64,000 nucleotides of DNA from Saxidomus purpurata. Its lineage: Eukaryota > Mollusca > Bivalvia > Venerida > Veneridae. Position 1 is the stretch's first letter. Each line of letters opens with the position of its first letter. The DNA is taken from assembly GCA_022818135.1 (NCBI GenBank), contig JAFMSR010000019.1, positions 35,275,723 to 35,339,722 of the forward strand. Direction: 5' to 3'. The notes beneath the pieces are model-generated. The model searched no databases and was not told the origin of the DNA. It was given only the letters and a program-made list of their open reading frames with translations. The position numbers and the translations under genes are program-made. Of this stretch, positions 13,901-28,900 are shown in pieces.

Positions 13901-16900
13901 GAGCTGACTGATTTCAAATATGCTCCTCATTGATGACACATTCGCTGGCAGATACATCAAAGAGCCTTTGCTTCATATAGCAATGAATGTTAGGCTTCGT
14001 TTACATACAACAAGTTTCTTGTACAAGACATTAAAGATAAGTCAAAGTTATGACTTGTACAAGAAATTGTTCTACACAAGATATGGCAAGAACTGCTTTG
14101 ACATATAATCACAAAATAGCGAGAAGATGTCTTCAGCATATAACATTGTTTAGCATGCGGACGAGTTTCTGATTTTTTAAAGAAAATATGAAATTAAAGG
14201 ATTATGTTTTAAAAGAAATGCATCAAGTGTTCTTATCGAGAAAAATCTTTAATTTAATGACCATTGAATACATATTAAAATGGCTTTTAAATTTCATCTT
14301 AAAAACTCTCTTTTTTGTTCAATGTGATAGTACTTTGCACTTGTATCATATAAATGTTCCCTTTTTTGGTATTAGTTGATCAGTTGGTCAACTTTGTCCT
14401 TTGACCAAGCCATTGTGTACACAATTTTAAAAAATGTACCTGAATTACCTTTTCCCATTAAACACTTCTTATCAGTAATTTGACAGCCAAGAAATTGTGA
14501 AAAAATAGAACAGGCTCTATTCTCATGCAAGAAAATTATCGCATATTATGTCACATAAATTCTGACAAAAGTTGCTCAATTGTGGGTGTTTACATATGAA
14601 ATATTTTTGTACAAGACATAAATAGTACTTATCTTAATGTCTTTTACAATAAACTTGGAAGGTGTAAACCCCCACTTACACGCACATTCAACTTAATTAT
14701 GTTAAGAATATGTAGAATTATGATAAACTAATGGAAGTTTTGCATACCTATAGTACAAGAAATAGTGCTAGACTGCTCACAAACATCCCAACTGACCATT
14801 TTGTATATTTATATATATTTTGTATATTTACATTTTGTATATTATAGCACTTCTGGGTGCTGTGGGGTTCGTTTTGGGGAGGCTGCGTTTTTGGTACGTG
14901 GCATTCCCTGTTTGATATTATTTTTTTTTTTTTTTTTTTTTTACTGTCATTAATCATGAAATTCAATTTTAATTAATTTGATAGAAACTTAAGTATTGAA
15001 AAATGCTATTGGTTATTTCAATTGTATTAACTTATACTTACTGTTATTTATAATATGAACCCCTCATGTATTTCATTTTAGAAATAATAAACATGTCCCA
15101 GTATTTTATGGTTGATTATTGTACAGTCAGGAGCTCTCATGTGTAGTAATTAAATCACAAATGCGTAGCACGAGTGTTTTATTTTTATTTTTCACACATG
15201 AACGACATGATGTGCTTAATCGTAAACTAATGTACATATCAATTTCCTCTATAATCATAAAGGAAAGGTTGCGAATCGTGTTAAAAATAAACTACATGGT
15301 ACTAATCCTTTCATTAGATTAACTTTAAGCAGGCTTTAACATGATGCTTCTTTGATGACATTTCACAAATGACCCTGAACGTGCACGAAAATATTTGATG
15401 TTAGAAACTGTGCTCGCATTCTTATTCTTTTATTTAGGTATGTTGAAAACAATTTTTTAAAAGAAGTAGGACCAACAAGCGTGATTGAAGATTTAGTTTT
15501 GAAAGAAGAAGACATAGACTTAGGAAGGCTAGGATTTGAGGTATTTTGAAATCTTTTAAATATTAAAAGAAATGTGTCAGAATTGCTCGAAATACAATGG
15601 TTATCTATTCATGTATAGCTAAAATTGACCATTATTCAGGCTAGATTGACATGACAAACTAGCTGTAGATAGACCTTAGATGCGTTGTTATTCTGTTTGT
15701 TGCACATTGTAGGTCCAATGTGGAGTTATTGTTGTGTATAAAACTACAACGTCAGATGAATCAAAAAGTAACAAGTTCTTTGCTGGTTTGAAGGTAGGAT
15801 TTACTGTGTGTCTTTAAAACTTTCAAATGCTCGTCTGAATTTGAAAACATTTAAGAGGATTCCTATTCATGAATGTACAGACGATATTGCTCGTCTTTGG
15901 AAAAAAACAACGACCAGGTAGAAAGTAACCGCAGTTTATTAAGTTTTTGGAGGACGGTGTCTGTGACATTAAATCAACATGCTGATGTTTACGATTCAAC
16001 AAGATGACTGTATGGCTAAATATTGAAAGTCTTCAGTCACGATTATGTACCTTATGAAGTATTAAATTAACAATTCAGTGTTTAATTAGCGATTTTTAGT
16101 CAGTATTAGTTGTATTCCTACCTTAAATGTTTAAATAGCTTAATTTGGAAGCAGCTGGACTCAGATCTGAGACTCAGACTTAACCCTTCTGAAACATAAA
16201 AGCCGAAGTGAGAGGAAACATTTCACAAGTATGTATTTGAATGTAAAAGGTATAGAATAATTCTGTTCAGACATAAAATATTTTGTTTCAAATTTTTGGA
16301 AAAGGATTCATTCTTCTACGTGTTTGTGGGTGCTATGCTTCATATTATTTACATTGCTAGTGTTGTATGATCTTTCCTTTACATATACTCATACTTTGCT
16401 AGGTATGTATTCATTGATATATTTTACAAGGAAACATGCTCATGAAATTGTCTTAGAAATTTGTATTGGGGATCTGTAAGAAGTTTGAAGTAGTATAATT
16501 ATATACGTTTGTCTAGTAAAAGCAATGGGCATCCATGCTTTAATTACAAAAACGTTAACGTACCAGGTTGTTAGTGAAGACATAACTGTAAGCAAGGGAG
16601 GGTCTGCGACTATTGAAGTGATACAAACAGTTCCAGTCGGATGTAATGATGCATCTGGTTGCTCACCAACGCTTGCTCTGTATGACCCCAATATCAGCGA
16701 GAACTCTTGTGATGCGGGAATAAATGCAGTGAATGCGGATGACGATGACGAGTGTGCATACAATCTCAAGGTATGACAAAATATTGAAAACAAAGGAAAT
16801 ATTGAGTTCAATTTACGTCATATTATACTAGAAAAATGTTTTAAGCGTATTCTGGCTTGTTCCTCTGTTACGAGCGCTAATTGTCTGGCGTCCGTCGTAC

Positions 16901-19900
16901 ATCCTATGTAGTTACTCGTACGTCATCTGTCCACCATTTCCTTCAAAACATGTCACAATATTTTTGTCTAACATCGTTTTCTTTGATGACATTGAATTCG
17001 ATGTTTTTTTTTAATCCCGTAGACATTACATAGATTTGAAAACATAACAATCGTTGTAATTTCATTTTTTTTCTCCGATCCCGATGCTGACTCTGTATAA
17101 CGGCCACTGGTACTCAAATGAGCGATATAGGGCAATATTGGCACTCTTCTAAAATAGGGCTACCTTGGCCCTCTTGTCTTATTAATAAGCTTACACTAAC
17201 ACGCGGAATATGATAATGGTAGAGTTTCAATAATACGACGTATTTGGTATTATTGTTCATTGCACATGACTAAATAAATCAGTTTGGTATTCAATGTACA
17301 TGTATTAAACTATAAAGATCCGTTCTATAGCGTTAAGTTAAGATTCATCAAAGTTGTTCAGTATTTTTATAGTTATAATTGTAATAGGATTATGTAATAT
17401 AAAATCAGTAATAGTTTTATTATCTTAAAATGACGGATATATGCAAACACCTTTATGGTATGGTATGCAATGTAGTAAATTAAAAAAAATCCTTTTTATG
17501 CGTTTAGCTGAAAGATTCATCGAAGGTGTTCATTATTTTATAATAGTCATAATTGTTATAGTTTTATGCTATATACATTTAGTTACACTTTTTTCATATA
17601 ATGAATGATATATGCAAACACCTATAGTTGTTCTCCAACTTTATGTAAATGCGTTTTGTACTAATAAATGTTTAATAAGGAGATCGTGTTTTTCAGAAAC
17701 CCGAAATACAGGCTGCATTTTTAGAACAAACTTACAAATTTCAAGTTAGTACAGTCGACAGTACCTATGACGACGGTGACAGTTATAACTTACAGTTACA
17801 GCTCGGTCAGGTTGATCACGCTATATGGCAAGGATACTCTCTGACAGGTATCAACGTAAGTATTGAGATTATGTGATAAGTAGTCATATTACCCACCTTT
17901 TGTAGTGTGCAAATTTTGATGTAAAGACCCGTTTACTGATCTTTCAGGATTTCATTTAGTACTGATGTTGTACTAAGAAATACTAATGTTTACCGGTATA
18001 AGCACATTGTCAGGTACAAAATGTTTAAATATAATCTATAGGAAAAACGATTACATACACCTGGTTTTAGATCGAAATATCCCCATTTCTATTGTACGTT
18101 GTAGATAAGAGGTCAGAAAACTCAGTTTTACAGTATCATTATTACTATTTACACTTTATTAGATCTATAAAATGAACTAAGATAACGTTTATCAGCAGTG
18201 CTTAAAACAAGAAAATTGCTTGACACGTTTGAAACAATGCCATCCCATATTAACGGATAGGCGATGAAAGATTCAACGCCAAGATCTGTTACTAGGGCTA
18301 AGGAATCAATCTATAGACTTCTCTTGATGTTGAGGCATACACTGTGGAACCAAATCATCCCTTTCATATTTTACAAGTTTTATTATTGCGGTAACAAGAA
18401 CATTTCTACCGGTCGGAATATTGCTCTGGTAACATAAATTAACTATAGATCTAGACCTCCTCCGTGGTCGAGTGGCTAGCGTCGGTGACTTAAATCCAAT
18501 AATGTGATGTCAATGTTGATGAAAGAACGAAAACATGAAACATACATGTTTTGGTGTACAGATACTGTCAGATAGTTTCTCTCTTTTTCAAAGGTAAATT
18601 TTCACAATTTTGTTAAGCTGTAAACTTGGTTGAAATCACACGTCTGACAGATTGAAAACAGACGATCCACAACAATAACAAAATCAAGCGTTTTAAAACA
18701 GTGCCCGAAATAAAGGACCGTAACCAATAACGTAAGAAAAGGATTGTCCCCAGACATTACTTTATTTTGAATAAAAATGCTTTGGACGTTTTAATTTCTT
18801 CTACCACTAACATTACATGGAAAATGCCTTACTGTGAAATTGACTATTAATTGTACAAAACATTTGTGTTGCTGTTTAAATCCGAAGTACATGTTGCAAT
18901 TATAGCGCAATATATTTTCAAAGATATTGTTAAAGTTATATTACCCTTCAAAATGGTTACATTGATTTGTAGTTAAGAATGATGTTCAAAACACAATGGA
19001 TGGTTTAAACATATAATAAAATAAGTTTTCTGAGTTATTTCTATTATTGAAAAACACAATTACAGATATACACAACCGAAAGGGTTCATTTTTTATTTTT
19101 GACTAGGATAGTCAAAAAAGATTTTTACAGATTTCCTCTATACTCAATGTGAATGAAACTGTTATTTAGATTATTATTTGTTGGTTATAACTATGGCAAT
19201 GTTTGTTATTCTAGGAGTATTAATGACTGATTCATGCTTCATTTAAAATTATGATGGTCACTTTGAAGGGTAAAATAACTTTAAATATTACGTAAAACAC
19301 AATTCTATCATTTTTCATCAGTAAATCCATTATGCATGATATAGGTTTTAAAGTGATAGAGGCAATTTATTTAAAATCAGTACAAATGTATTAAGCTGGT
19401 GAAAAGAACTAGCTGGAGTGAAATTAAGACCCGTTCTTTTCATATTTCCCTTTTTAGGTTAAAGTAACAGATACTACAAACTACAAAAACAAGATGTGCT
19501 ACTCACATGTAGACCCACACATGAGAACTGGAAATGGAAGGTACGTTAACCTGTTCATTCTTCTGTCCTATTTAACTAGTTACTGTATCCCCCGATCACA
19601 AAGTGTAAGGAGGGTATGCTGGATTCAGCTTGTCTGTCCGTCTGTATGTCCGTCCGTCCGGAATCTTGTGGACACTAAATCTCCAAAACCCCTTGTCAGA
19701 ATTTAATAATACTTCACAGAAGTGATAACCACCATGCCTAATTGTGCATGGTCTATGTTTCGAGTCACTAGGTCAAAGGTCACAGGGGCTCGAGATAGTA
19801 AAAGCTTGAGTGTTTTTAATCTCCAATACCCCTTATCAGAATTTAATTAAGAAATAATCTATGGCTTGGAGTGCTTTATCGAAATTGAAGCATTCCCCGG

Positions 19901-22900
19901 AGGTGATGTGCCTGGCGGAATAATTCACGAGGGCGAAGCCCGAGTTAATAATTACGCAGGCACATTACCGGGAAAAGCTTCAATTTCGATAAAACACCCA
20001 AGACATAGATTATTTCGATTCTTAAAGCCGATGTTTTAAAAACTATCGTAACTACTATGGACCTTTTTTAAGTTCGGCGGTAATGTGTAAAACAGCATAA
20101 GTAGTAGCTGTTGGAATTCACTCCCCTTTTCGGGCCACCATTCAAGATATCAAACATAACTATATTATACAATCTTATTTTAGTTTAATCATCTAATTCA
20201 TAAAATATAAAAAGAAATACCTGACTGACATTATGCAGAAGACGTCAGATTTACAACCTAACAAAGCAGCCAATCGATTTAAATGCGTACCGTTAATTTG
20301 AACTGTACAACGTTTTAACGTGGAGTAATGACGTCAGTGTGATGACGTAAACGTTTCATTCATAGTTTTGTCTCCCGGAATCAGAACACTGTATGACTGT
20401 TAATCATGAATTTCCTGGCCTTTTTAAAGGAAAACAAGGTGAGGGTATTCTAAGGCTTACTTGACGCAATCAAAAATAATATTTAGGTTCTTAAACAAAT
20501 CTTTTCCATACGACTGATGTATTTATACTGATATTAATTCCATTTCTATATTTTATTTTTGCGCGGGAGTAAATTAGAAAAGTCGGAAGGAGCTACTTCC
20601 ATGTCCGAAACTCCGCCTACTTTTCCGAGTGCTTTAATCATATTAATGCACTCGAATTGACTATAGAAATATACCATAGGCATATTAGAATTATACTTCA
20701 CGGAAGCCTTAAGTTGTGAAGGTTCAATAATTAGAGCATTAAATATTAGATACATTTTATATACTGTGTCAGTAGGGTGGTGGGGGTACTCATCACCTTC
20801 AGTGATAGTTCTAGTATCAACTATTTTTGTAGCGAGTAATTTGCGGTGCGAACTACTTTTAGCTGTACCATTTCCGTGCATTGATTGACTCCTACTTCAT
20901 AGGAGTCCTTCACTGTACTGGCAAATTCTTGGACTAAACAGAAATTAAGTTGATATTGAGTTGATATTTCCGCTGACAAAGCTATGATGGTGGTTTTGTT
21001 ATATTGTTATGCTGAAATTTGTTCTTTTCTTATATTTGTGATACATTTAGGGTATCTATTAGAGCCTTCATGCTTCAATGTATTACCATAAAGTATGTAC
21101 ACATGTAGTTGAACTTGATTTTACTCATTCGTAAAAAATGGAATTACTGTATATTCTTTTGTCCTTTTCTGCTCAATTTCCTTTTTTGCTAGTTTGTTTA
21201 AAAACAAAAATAATATCAAACAGGGAATGCCACGTACCAAAAACGCAGCCTCCCCAAAACGAGCCCCACAGCACCCAGAAGTGCACACCACCAACATACA
21301 CACACACTCCATTAAATATATTGAAGTCTGAGATAATGTCAATGGCAATATTTGCTATAATATCGTCGGTAAAAAGACAAACTACGACGGTATTGACCCT
21401 AAGAAAGTCAGACAGTTGGCCGTCAACGAATGCTGTCTGCTAGTGGCCGTATAGGAAAGCCTTGATCAAAACATTACTTTTGGTCCTGGTGCAGGTATTT
21501 CGCAAATGATCTAGATATAGACATAACACAGAGGAATGCAATTATTCAATTAGGTTCAAGAGGCAACTAAATATTGCTTCGGCGGCTCCAGCGGTCCAGT
21601 ATGTACATGTGGTATAGTTGTTCGTGCTGGTGGAGACTTGTTCATGATCAACCGTTGCGGAAGTATAAATTATTTGGACTTCGTTAAATGTGACGACGGG
21701 GGCATAATTCTAGTACAAAAAATCAATGATTTTAGATATAAGGTATACTTTTCTTTGTTTGATGTATCTTTTGAATAATAAAATGTAAAATTATTTTACC
21801 AAAGTTACAGAGCGTTTGAAATCAGACGTTAAATTAAAATTATGACCGTTGTTGGAATAAGACAGACATTTTGGTTAATGTTTTACATACATGCTACTAT
21901 CACGTAAATATCTTATTTTTCAGTTATTGGATTGATTAAAACCCCATGCATACCTCTTGGGGTACATATATCAGATGGTTCGATAACTCTTGACATAATC
22001 AAATTCAAAATATGGCCCTTGTTGGACTGAGACATTTTAGTAAAGGTTTTCATGCAGGCTACTACCATGCAGATATCTCATTAACCAGTAATTGGATTGA
22101 TTTGAAACTTAAAACAATTTGTGGGGTAGCCAACAGTCAAGATAAATAACTCATATCTCAGTAATTCCGTTCTGATATGGTCGGTTGATAGCCCCCCGCC
22201 TTATTTACATCCCCCCCCCCCCCCTCCCGCCCCCCCCCCCAAAAAAAAAGGCCCGGGGGGGGGGGATCCTAAAAAGGGGGGGGTTTATAACTTTCTTTAA
22301 GGAAGGGCAAGAATACTTTAAATTCCTGTCCGTAACCCTATAAATGCATTTTGCTTGCTAAATTTTGCTATAAAGATTACAACTCCGACGGGAACACAGA
22401 TTATAGTATCTCTACATGGGGGAAATTTCCAGAACACGATGAATGTTGATATAATTATGTCGGCAAAAGATTTTCAGAATACAGAGGCATTATGCGGCTT
22501 TTTTGATGACGATCCTTACAACGACTTCATCCGACGTGACGGGGTCAATAATTATAACAACAACGATTACGCATTTTCTGAGAGCTGGAGGTACTTGTTT
22601 TATAATAACAGTTATAAATTTATTTACTCATTTCTATGTAAACTAGTCTCATGAGATTTTAAGACATAGATATTTCATTGTCAATGAATTTCAGAATAGT
22701 AGTTTGAATTGACATATGAATTCGTAACTGAATTATTTTGTTTGGTGAAGAATGATTGTTAATGTTATGCGCTTCAGTGATGCTTTTGATAATATCAAAT
22801 GTTGAAAGGGGCATTTAAATAAAAGATACTTGTGTAATTTACATGTTTCATGAAAACAAAAATATTTTGCGCTTAGTTTTCATGACATTATGCCTGTGCG

Positions 22901-25900
22901 CATGCTTATTCAGAAAAGCTCTTTTTTGTTATCAAATAGGTTATCTTCAGAAGCCAATTACTTTACTTTGTCAAGACTGTTCTTACAAAGGTGACTCAAG
23001 TTGAATAAAGTAACCTGTAGGTGCAGTGAAGGTGTCTGTACCGTGCAAAAACTTCGTGATTGCGGAAATAAAGAGTCTATTACACAGACGAAATGCGACA
23101 TACACGCCAGAAAGAAACGTGCCCTAGGAAATGACAATCATCAGAAGGAAATTGATAGACTTTATAGATTGATGCAGACACCTCGAAAAATTGTGGTGAA
23201 GGTGTGTGAACGGTAGCAATTGTATATTGTGCACATACTTGATATGTACCAGCATTGTCAGCCCATTTGCGTAGTGTCTATAAGAATATATACTTTTCAA
23301 AGAATAACACGCCGAAGCAGAAAATAAATATAATGTAGCTTGATCTGGATGTGAGTTGTTAACCTTTTAGATTACACCTATATTTAAAGAAAATGGACTT
23401 GTCGAAGTTGAGGTCAAAATGTCCCCTTATAAACATCTAGGTATTAATTGAATTGGTATTCAAAAGTATTACTTTCTTTATATCAGAGGAGTACAGACGA
23501 CAAGAACATAACCGAAGAAGAAGCAAGTGCTTACTGCACCCAGTCCATTCATGACTCACCAGCTGTAAAGAAATTGTCCGACAAAACTGCAGATGAAGAT
23601 CCCGATGAAGTCGTGAATCAGTGCAAGTTTGACGTTAAGGTACTCTAAAATTATGCTGAATAAATTGTCCGACGTAACTTATATTTTTTTAAATTACATT
23701 AGTCTTTTTTTGTACGAATGGGGTGCATTTGACTGGGTAACAAAGTAGGGTAAATGTTTGTATCTATCTATACACGAAAGAACTCACAAGAGAAACGATT
23801 TGTTGAATAATATTAAAAGAAACATGGATGTACTGTCCGATATATCACCTTAGTATTCATAGCAGATAAAACCGATCTACTTGGATCGAGACTATTTCAT
23901 AATTTAAACCTAGCCAACGTATATCGAAGAGCCCGAGGCAGTATATGGTTTGTAACTGCTTCTATGAAAGTCTGTCAATGTTTTCATCAACCTATTCCAC
24001 ATTCGAAAAACGTACGGTTACAAATATATTTTGTAGGAGTCAAATGAACCCTCTTGGGCAACCGTGCATGTTGATGCAATAAACACAATTGCAAAGAACA
24101 TGTTGGATCTCAATCCGGTGTATGTTGCCAGTCATGTAGATGAAGTAGAAGTATTTTTACAACAGACATGCACTAACAACTGTAGCAATAATGGAAATTG
24201 TTCTGAATCTGGTATTTATTATCATTTATTTGTTAGCGTTTATTTTAATTTTGCATAATTTCGTCTAAATCACTTATGTCTTTGTAAATACTACTTATGT
24301 GTCCCAGGGCCTTGCCAAAATACGAAAGAAATGTTCAGTTTCTTAAATTGAAATCGTGTTTTGAAAATTAAGGAAAATTACATATTCAACAATAATATCA
24401 AATTACAACCAGCAAAACATTATTCGACCTTACATTGGTTCAATGCGCAGAAGATGTTTGACTGTCATGAGACTGAAAACGCTGCTAGACGAGCCCAATA
24501 AAGATTCTTTAGCCAGAATACTCGTGGACATTATTTTTGAATATTTAATTTGCTAAGTTTTAATATTGCTTTTAAGATGTGCTCTTGGAAGGTATACAAG
24601 TATTTTATAGTAAATGGTTAAAAATCAGACATTTTAGTAATGTCTTAGTCGATAGATACATGTACATGTGAGTGATGTAACCACACTTGTTTGTGTAATT
24701 CATTTTCTATGGTCATGTCAAAGAATCGATCACAGGACAAAATTTTCATGTCCAAAATGTTAAAAAGTTTGCAATCATCTTGTAGATTTAATGTTTCTGA
24801 TATGTTCTAGATTTATGAACGAAAAGTTTCCGATTAAAGTTCAAATCCGTTATCTCGACTTCGTTTATTGCGATTTTTCAATGTCTCGAGTGGATTTGCT
24901 CGGTCCCGATTTTTTCCCTTCTTATTCTATATATATCAACTACGGATATCTCGATTTGTTTATTTCGATTTTTTCGATACCTCGACTAAATTTTTTATCC
25001 CAAACTGAAATTTCCTCTATTTTGACATCCGATATCTCGAGTTGACATTTATCATCTGCCAAACAAGGCACTTGACTTATTGCATAATATATGATAAGGT
25101 GCGTTAGAAGACTCGAGTAACCATGATACAATGTCGGACTTTAGAAGTCCAGATGAAGAGTATGCGCTCCTCGTAGATCTATCGAAATTGTTTTCGCCAT
25201 TTGCTCTTAAGTTTTGTCTTTTAAATATTGTTGTTTTCTCTGTCTGTAGTTTAGTTCAAAGTTTCTGTAAATTTGCGATTCAGGAGAATGCAACTGCACA
25301 AGTTTCTACAGAGGACCAGATTGTAGTTTTGACATCCGGGAACCTGTTGTTACAGAAGACGTACAAGGAGGAGGAGAATTCAATTCAATTCAATTCAATA
25401 GTTTATTGTATAATAAGGCCTCCGGCCCATATTCAAGGATAATATTATACAAAAGATTTTCACGCTAGAGTGCATTAACATATAGGAACGTAAATACAAC
25501 AAAGTTGACTATCATAGACAGATTCATGTATCGACATAGTACTTATTCGGGTTGTTAATCTCCAGTATTGATCAGATTACCTTGAAAAACTGATAAGTAC
25601 GGATTGTCTTCCCGTTTCAATTGTAATGCACTCTAAGTATATATACATTGCAACATTGCGTATGATATGTTCATTTTCAGATGACATTGAAGTTACTTAA
25701 CTTGTAAATTGACGTATTCTCAATATATGTATTAGGAATATATTTACAAGCGAATGCTGCTATATAACGGACACAAAAAAATAAAAGTTGGTATTTCCGT
25801 CTATCAACATAACATTCACTAGTAATGTGACACTGCAAACTCAACCGACTGCAGTTGTCTTACAATAAGAACTGATCACATATTTCAGGGGTTTTATTGT

Positions 25901-28900
25901 TAAGTCACGCTAAGTAGAGTGAGTTACGCGGATTGTTATTACCGATTCTATTGTCAAGTCAATCTTAGTACACTAAGTAAAGCGAGTTGTTATTACCGAT
26001 TCTATTGTCAAGTCACTCTAAGTACACAAATTAATGCGGATTGTTATTACCGATTCTATTGTCAATCACTCTTAGTATACTAAGTGACGCGGATTGTATG
26101 TATCAATTCTATTGTCAAGTTACTCTTTGTAGAGTAAGAAATGCGGATTGTTATAATTAATCGGTAGAGATGATAAGCAGATATTTGTCATAACTGCTTC
26201 AGACTTTGACATTATATCCATAGCAATTTTGAGACGGCAGTGTTACTTGTAACGTTTGTTCGATCACGAACCAAATCTACTTGTTGAAATTTAAACATAA
26301 ATGCATCAGTCAAAGTAAGTTTGTTTGAAATTACACATGATTACATGTATAAACACTTTTTCAGATGTATGAAAACGCTGAGGAAGCTATTTTGATAGAC
26401 AACAAAAAAAAAGAGGGTGAATATGAAGACCTTGTTGTATACCTGAAGAAGGGAAACCGTCCATGGAAGACAAAAAGACTCTGTTTACTTGTACAAAATT
26501 GCCGCAAGTAACGACGGAAATATCTTCGGGGAACCACAGTCTGTATATGTTTTCGACTCTACCTGTCACAACATATACATTAATGACACAAGCACTGCCA
26601 TGTCTCTGAAGGTTTGTTTGCTTTCAGTTTCCTATTTCTAGTAAGTTGTGAAGTTGGAGAAAAATGTTCTGTTGCAATGGAAATGTCAGTGAGCCAGATA
26701 GTATTGACGTTTTCTTTATCCGATTCACATTTTACTCTCGAATCTAATGTATTATTAAATTACTGTTGCAAAAGTTTAATTCATTCTTTGAACTAGGTAG
26801 TACATGTTAAGTACTTAATGCCGTTTAGTTTAGATTTTATCGTTCCATCTGTTCATTCATGAATATTATAAAGCAAAGTCACGTCTAGTTGTAGTTAATG
26901 GATATTATAGAGCAAAGTCACGTCTAGTAGTATTTCATGAATAGTATAAAACAAAGTCACGCCTAATTGTAGTTCATTATCATTATAAAGTAAAGTCACG
27001 TCTAATGCATACATAGATTTTAGCCCAAAAACCTTAACATGGAGATTCAGGAAGTGTTTAACATTGTCTAAGAAATTAAATCACATATTCACTTATGTAT
27101 ATTACTCATGTAAGACTAGCAATTCTGCTTCATCATCATCATCTTTCATCATAAAGCCGTCAGTAATGCAGTAACAAAAGAAAATACTTTTCTTTCAGGA
27201 TGGCTTTTGTTTCATAGATAACGCATGCTTTGCTGATGGTGAACTTTCATACACTGATTGCTTAATCTGCAACACATCCATGAGTCCTTATAATTGGACA
27301 GGTATATTTTATGATTATTAATTGAAGTTCATCATTTATTCATACCAACTAATATAAAGCCACACCAGTAAGCATTTAACTATAAACATAGATATATGAT
27401 GAGGATGATTATGTACACGGATGTGAATATACTTAAATTCAAATGAATTTTAGATAAAAAAATGTTTAAATAATTGTAGTTTTAAGCAGCTTTCGAAATC
27501 CTGTTGATAATTTACAGCATACAACCAGTGTCAAAATGGTGGCAGTTGCATTGTTCAAGACGGCGAGTACGCATGTACATGTGTTGATGGTTTTGAAGGG
27601 GAAGTCTGTGAAACAGGTGTATACTTTATACTAGCATTTCTAGCATTTACTCGATTCCTTTACATATGATAGAGAAGATAGTCTTATTTCAACAATAATA
27701 CAGACAAAACTATTGTAAGTTGGCAGTCATTTCAATGATACTTCAGTAGAGGCGGATGATGTTGATGGTTGCTAAACGCAGAGCCCCACGGTAAAGGAGA
27801 GACTGCCCTTAATTGAAGAAACTTTTCATCGTAGGTTTGCCATTATTTTGGTGCTGAGCTAGGTTTTGGATTAACGACATGTAGCGGAAACATTTGATAG
27901 CTTTCCTTATGATATGTTGAGCAATATAATTATGTCAGCAAATTGCTGAAAGGCACGAGACCAAGTAAGAATGTTTGTGATTTGTTTCGCAGAAGCTCTC
28001 TGAGTAGATGCGACAGTGGAGTGATTTGTCTTGTGTATAGTGGTGGTCTCATTCACATTAGCTTTTGAGAAATAAAACGAAGCCAAATCAATATATTGCC
28101 TTTAAAAATTTTAACCGCATCTTCTTATCCACTAAGGGATGTATGCCGGAAAAAGTTCCTAAATCTACGTTTCCATCATTTGTGTCCGAAGTAGACTCAG
28201 CTGCTCCCTCGGAGTCAGAGTTATCACTAATATCTGACTCGAGTGGTCATAGTCTAAATCAAAGTTTGTAATGACACTTGCGGTGTCTGAAACAGTGTCT
28301 GAAATATCTGATAAGTTTATAACATTTTCGATGGTAATAAATTAGCAATCTCACCCATGACTTCGTCGTCATGACTGATGGCAGTAGCAATGAGAAGTGC
28401 AAACTTGCTTGGCTCTGAACAAGAGGCCTTCTCTGCTGCTCGTTTCCCAATACTCACGGTGGACGGTGAGGTGTCTTTTTATGCAATCTTAAAAACATAG
28501 TGGAAAGCAGCAGAAGGCTATATACTAGTAGAATACTGTGAAAAGATATAGTAACGGATTGCATCAACGAAGTGTACAAGAAATGAATACGAAAGGTGGA
28601 TGCTGATACCATTATGTCCCAAGTTGCTATTGATACTGGATATATAAGTAATATATGTTTAAAACAGCATGATCAAAAGTATAGTGCACTAAACAATAAA
28701 AAACTTCAACGGCCTACTGCAGAACACTAATGTGCCAATTTCCAGAAGCAAAACATAATAAAAGTAATAAGAAATTGTACGAAAGCGTGTACAACAAAAT
28801 GTAACATTGCCCGTCATAAAAGGAAATTGCTGAACCAATGCATCCAAGTAACAAGTGTTACTGCTAGTGGACATTGCATATGGCGTAATCAGCAGAAAAC

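Noticed and set aside
20546..20881. 111-codon frame on the - strand
   Set aside because: Lies among repeats between exons 9 and 11, has no recognisable motif, and contains a word also found at 52.8 kb. Possibly repeat-derived; not supported as a gene.
22992..22994. TGA as a selenocysteine codon
   Set aside because: No Cys is expected at this place from the family, and an in-phase alternative acceptor or a simple stop is more economical. No SECIS could be assessed.
25887..26155. CRISPR-like array
   Set aside because: Units are degenerate and contiguous, without unique spacers of constant size, in a eukaryotic intron.
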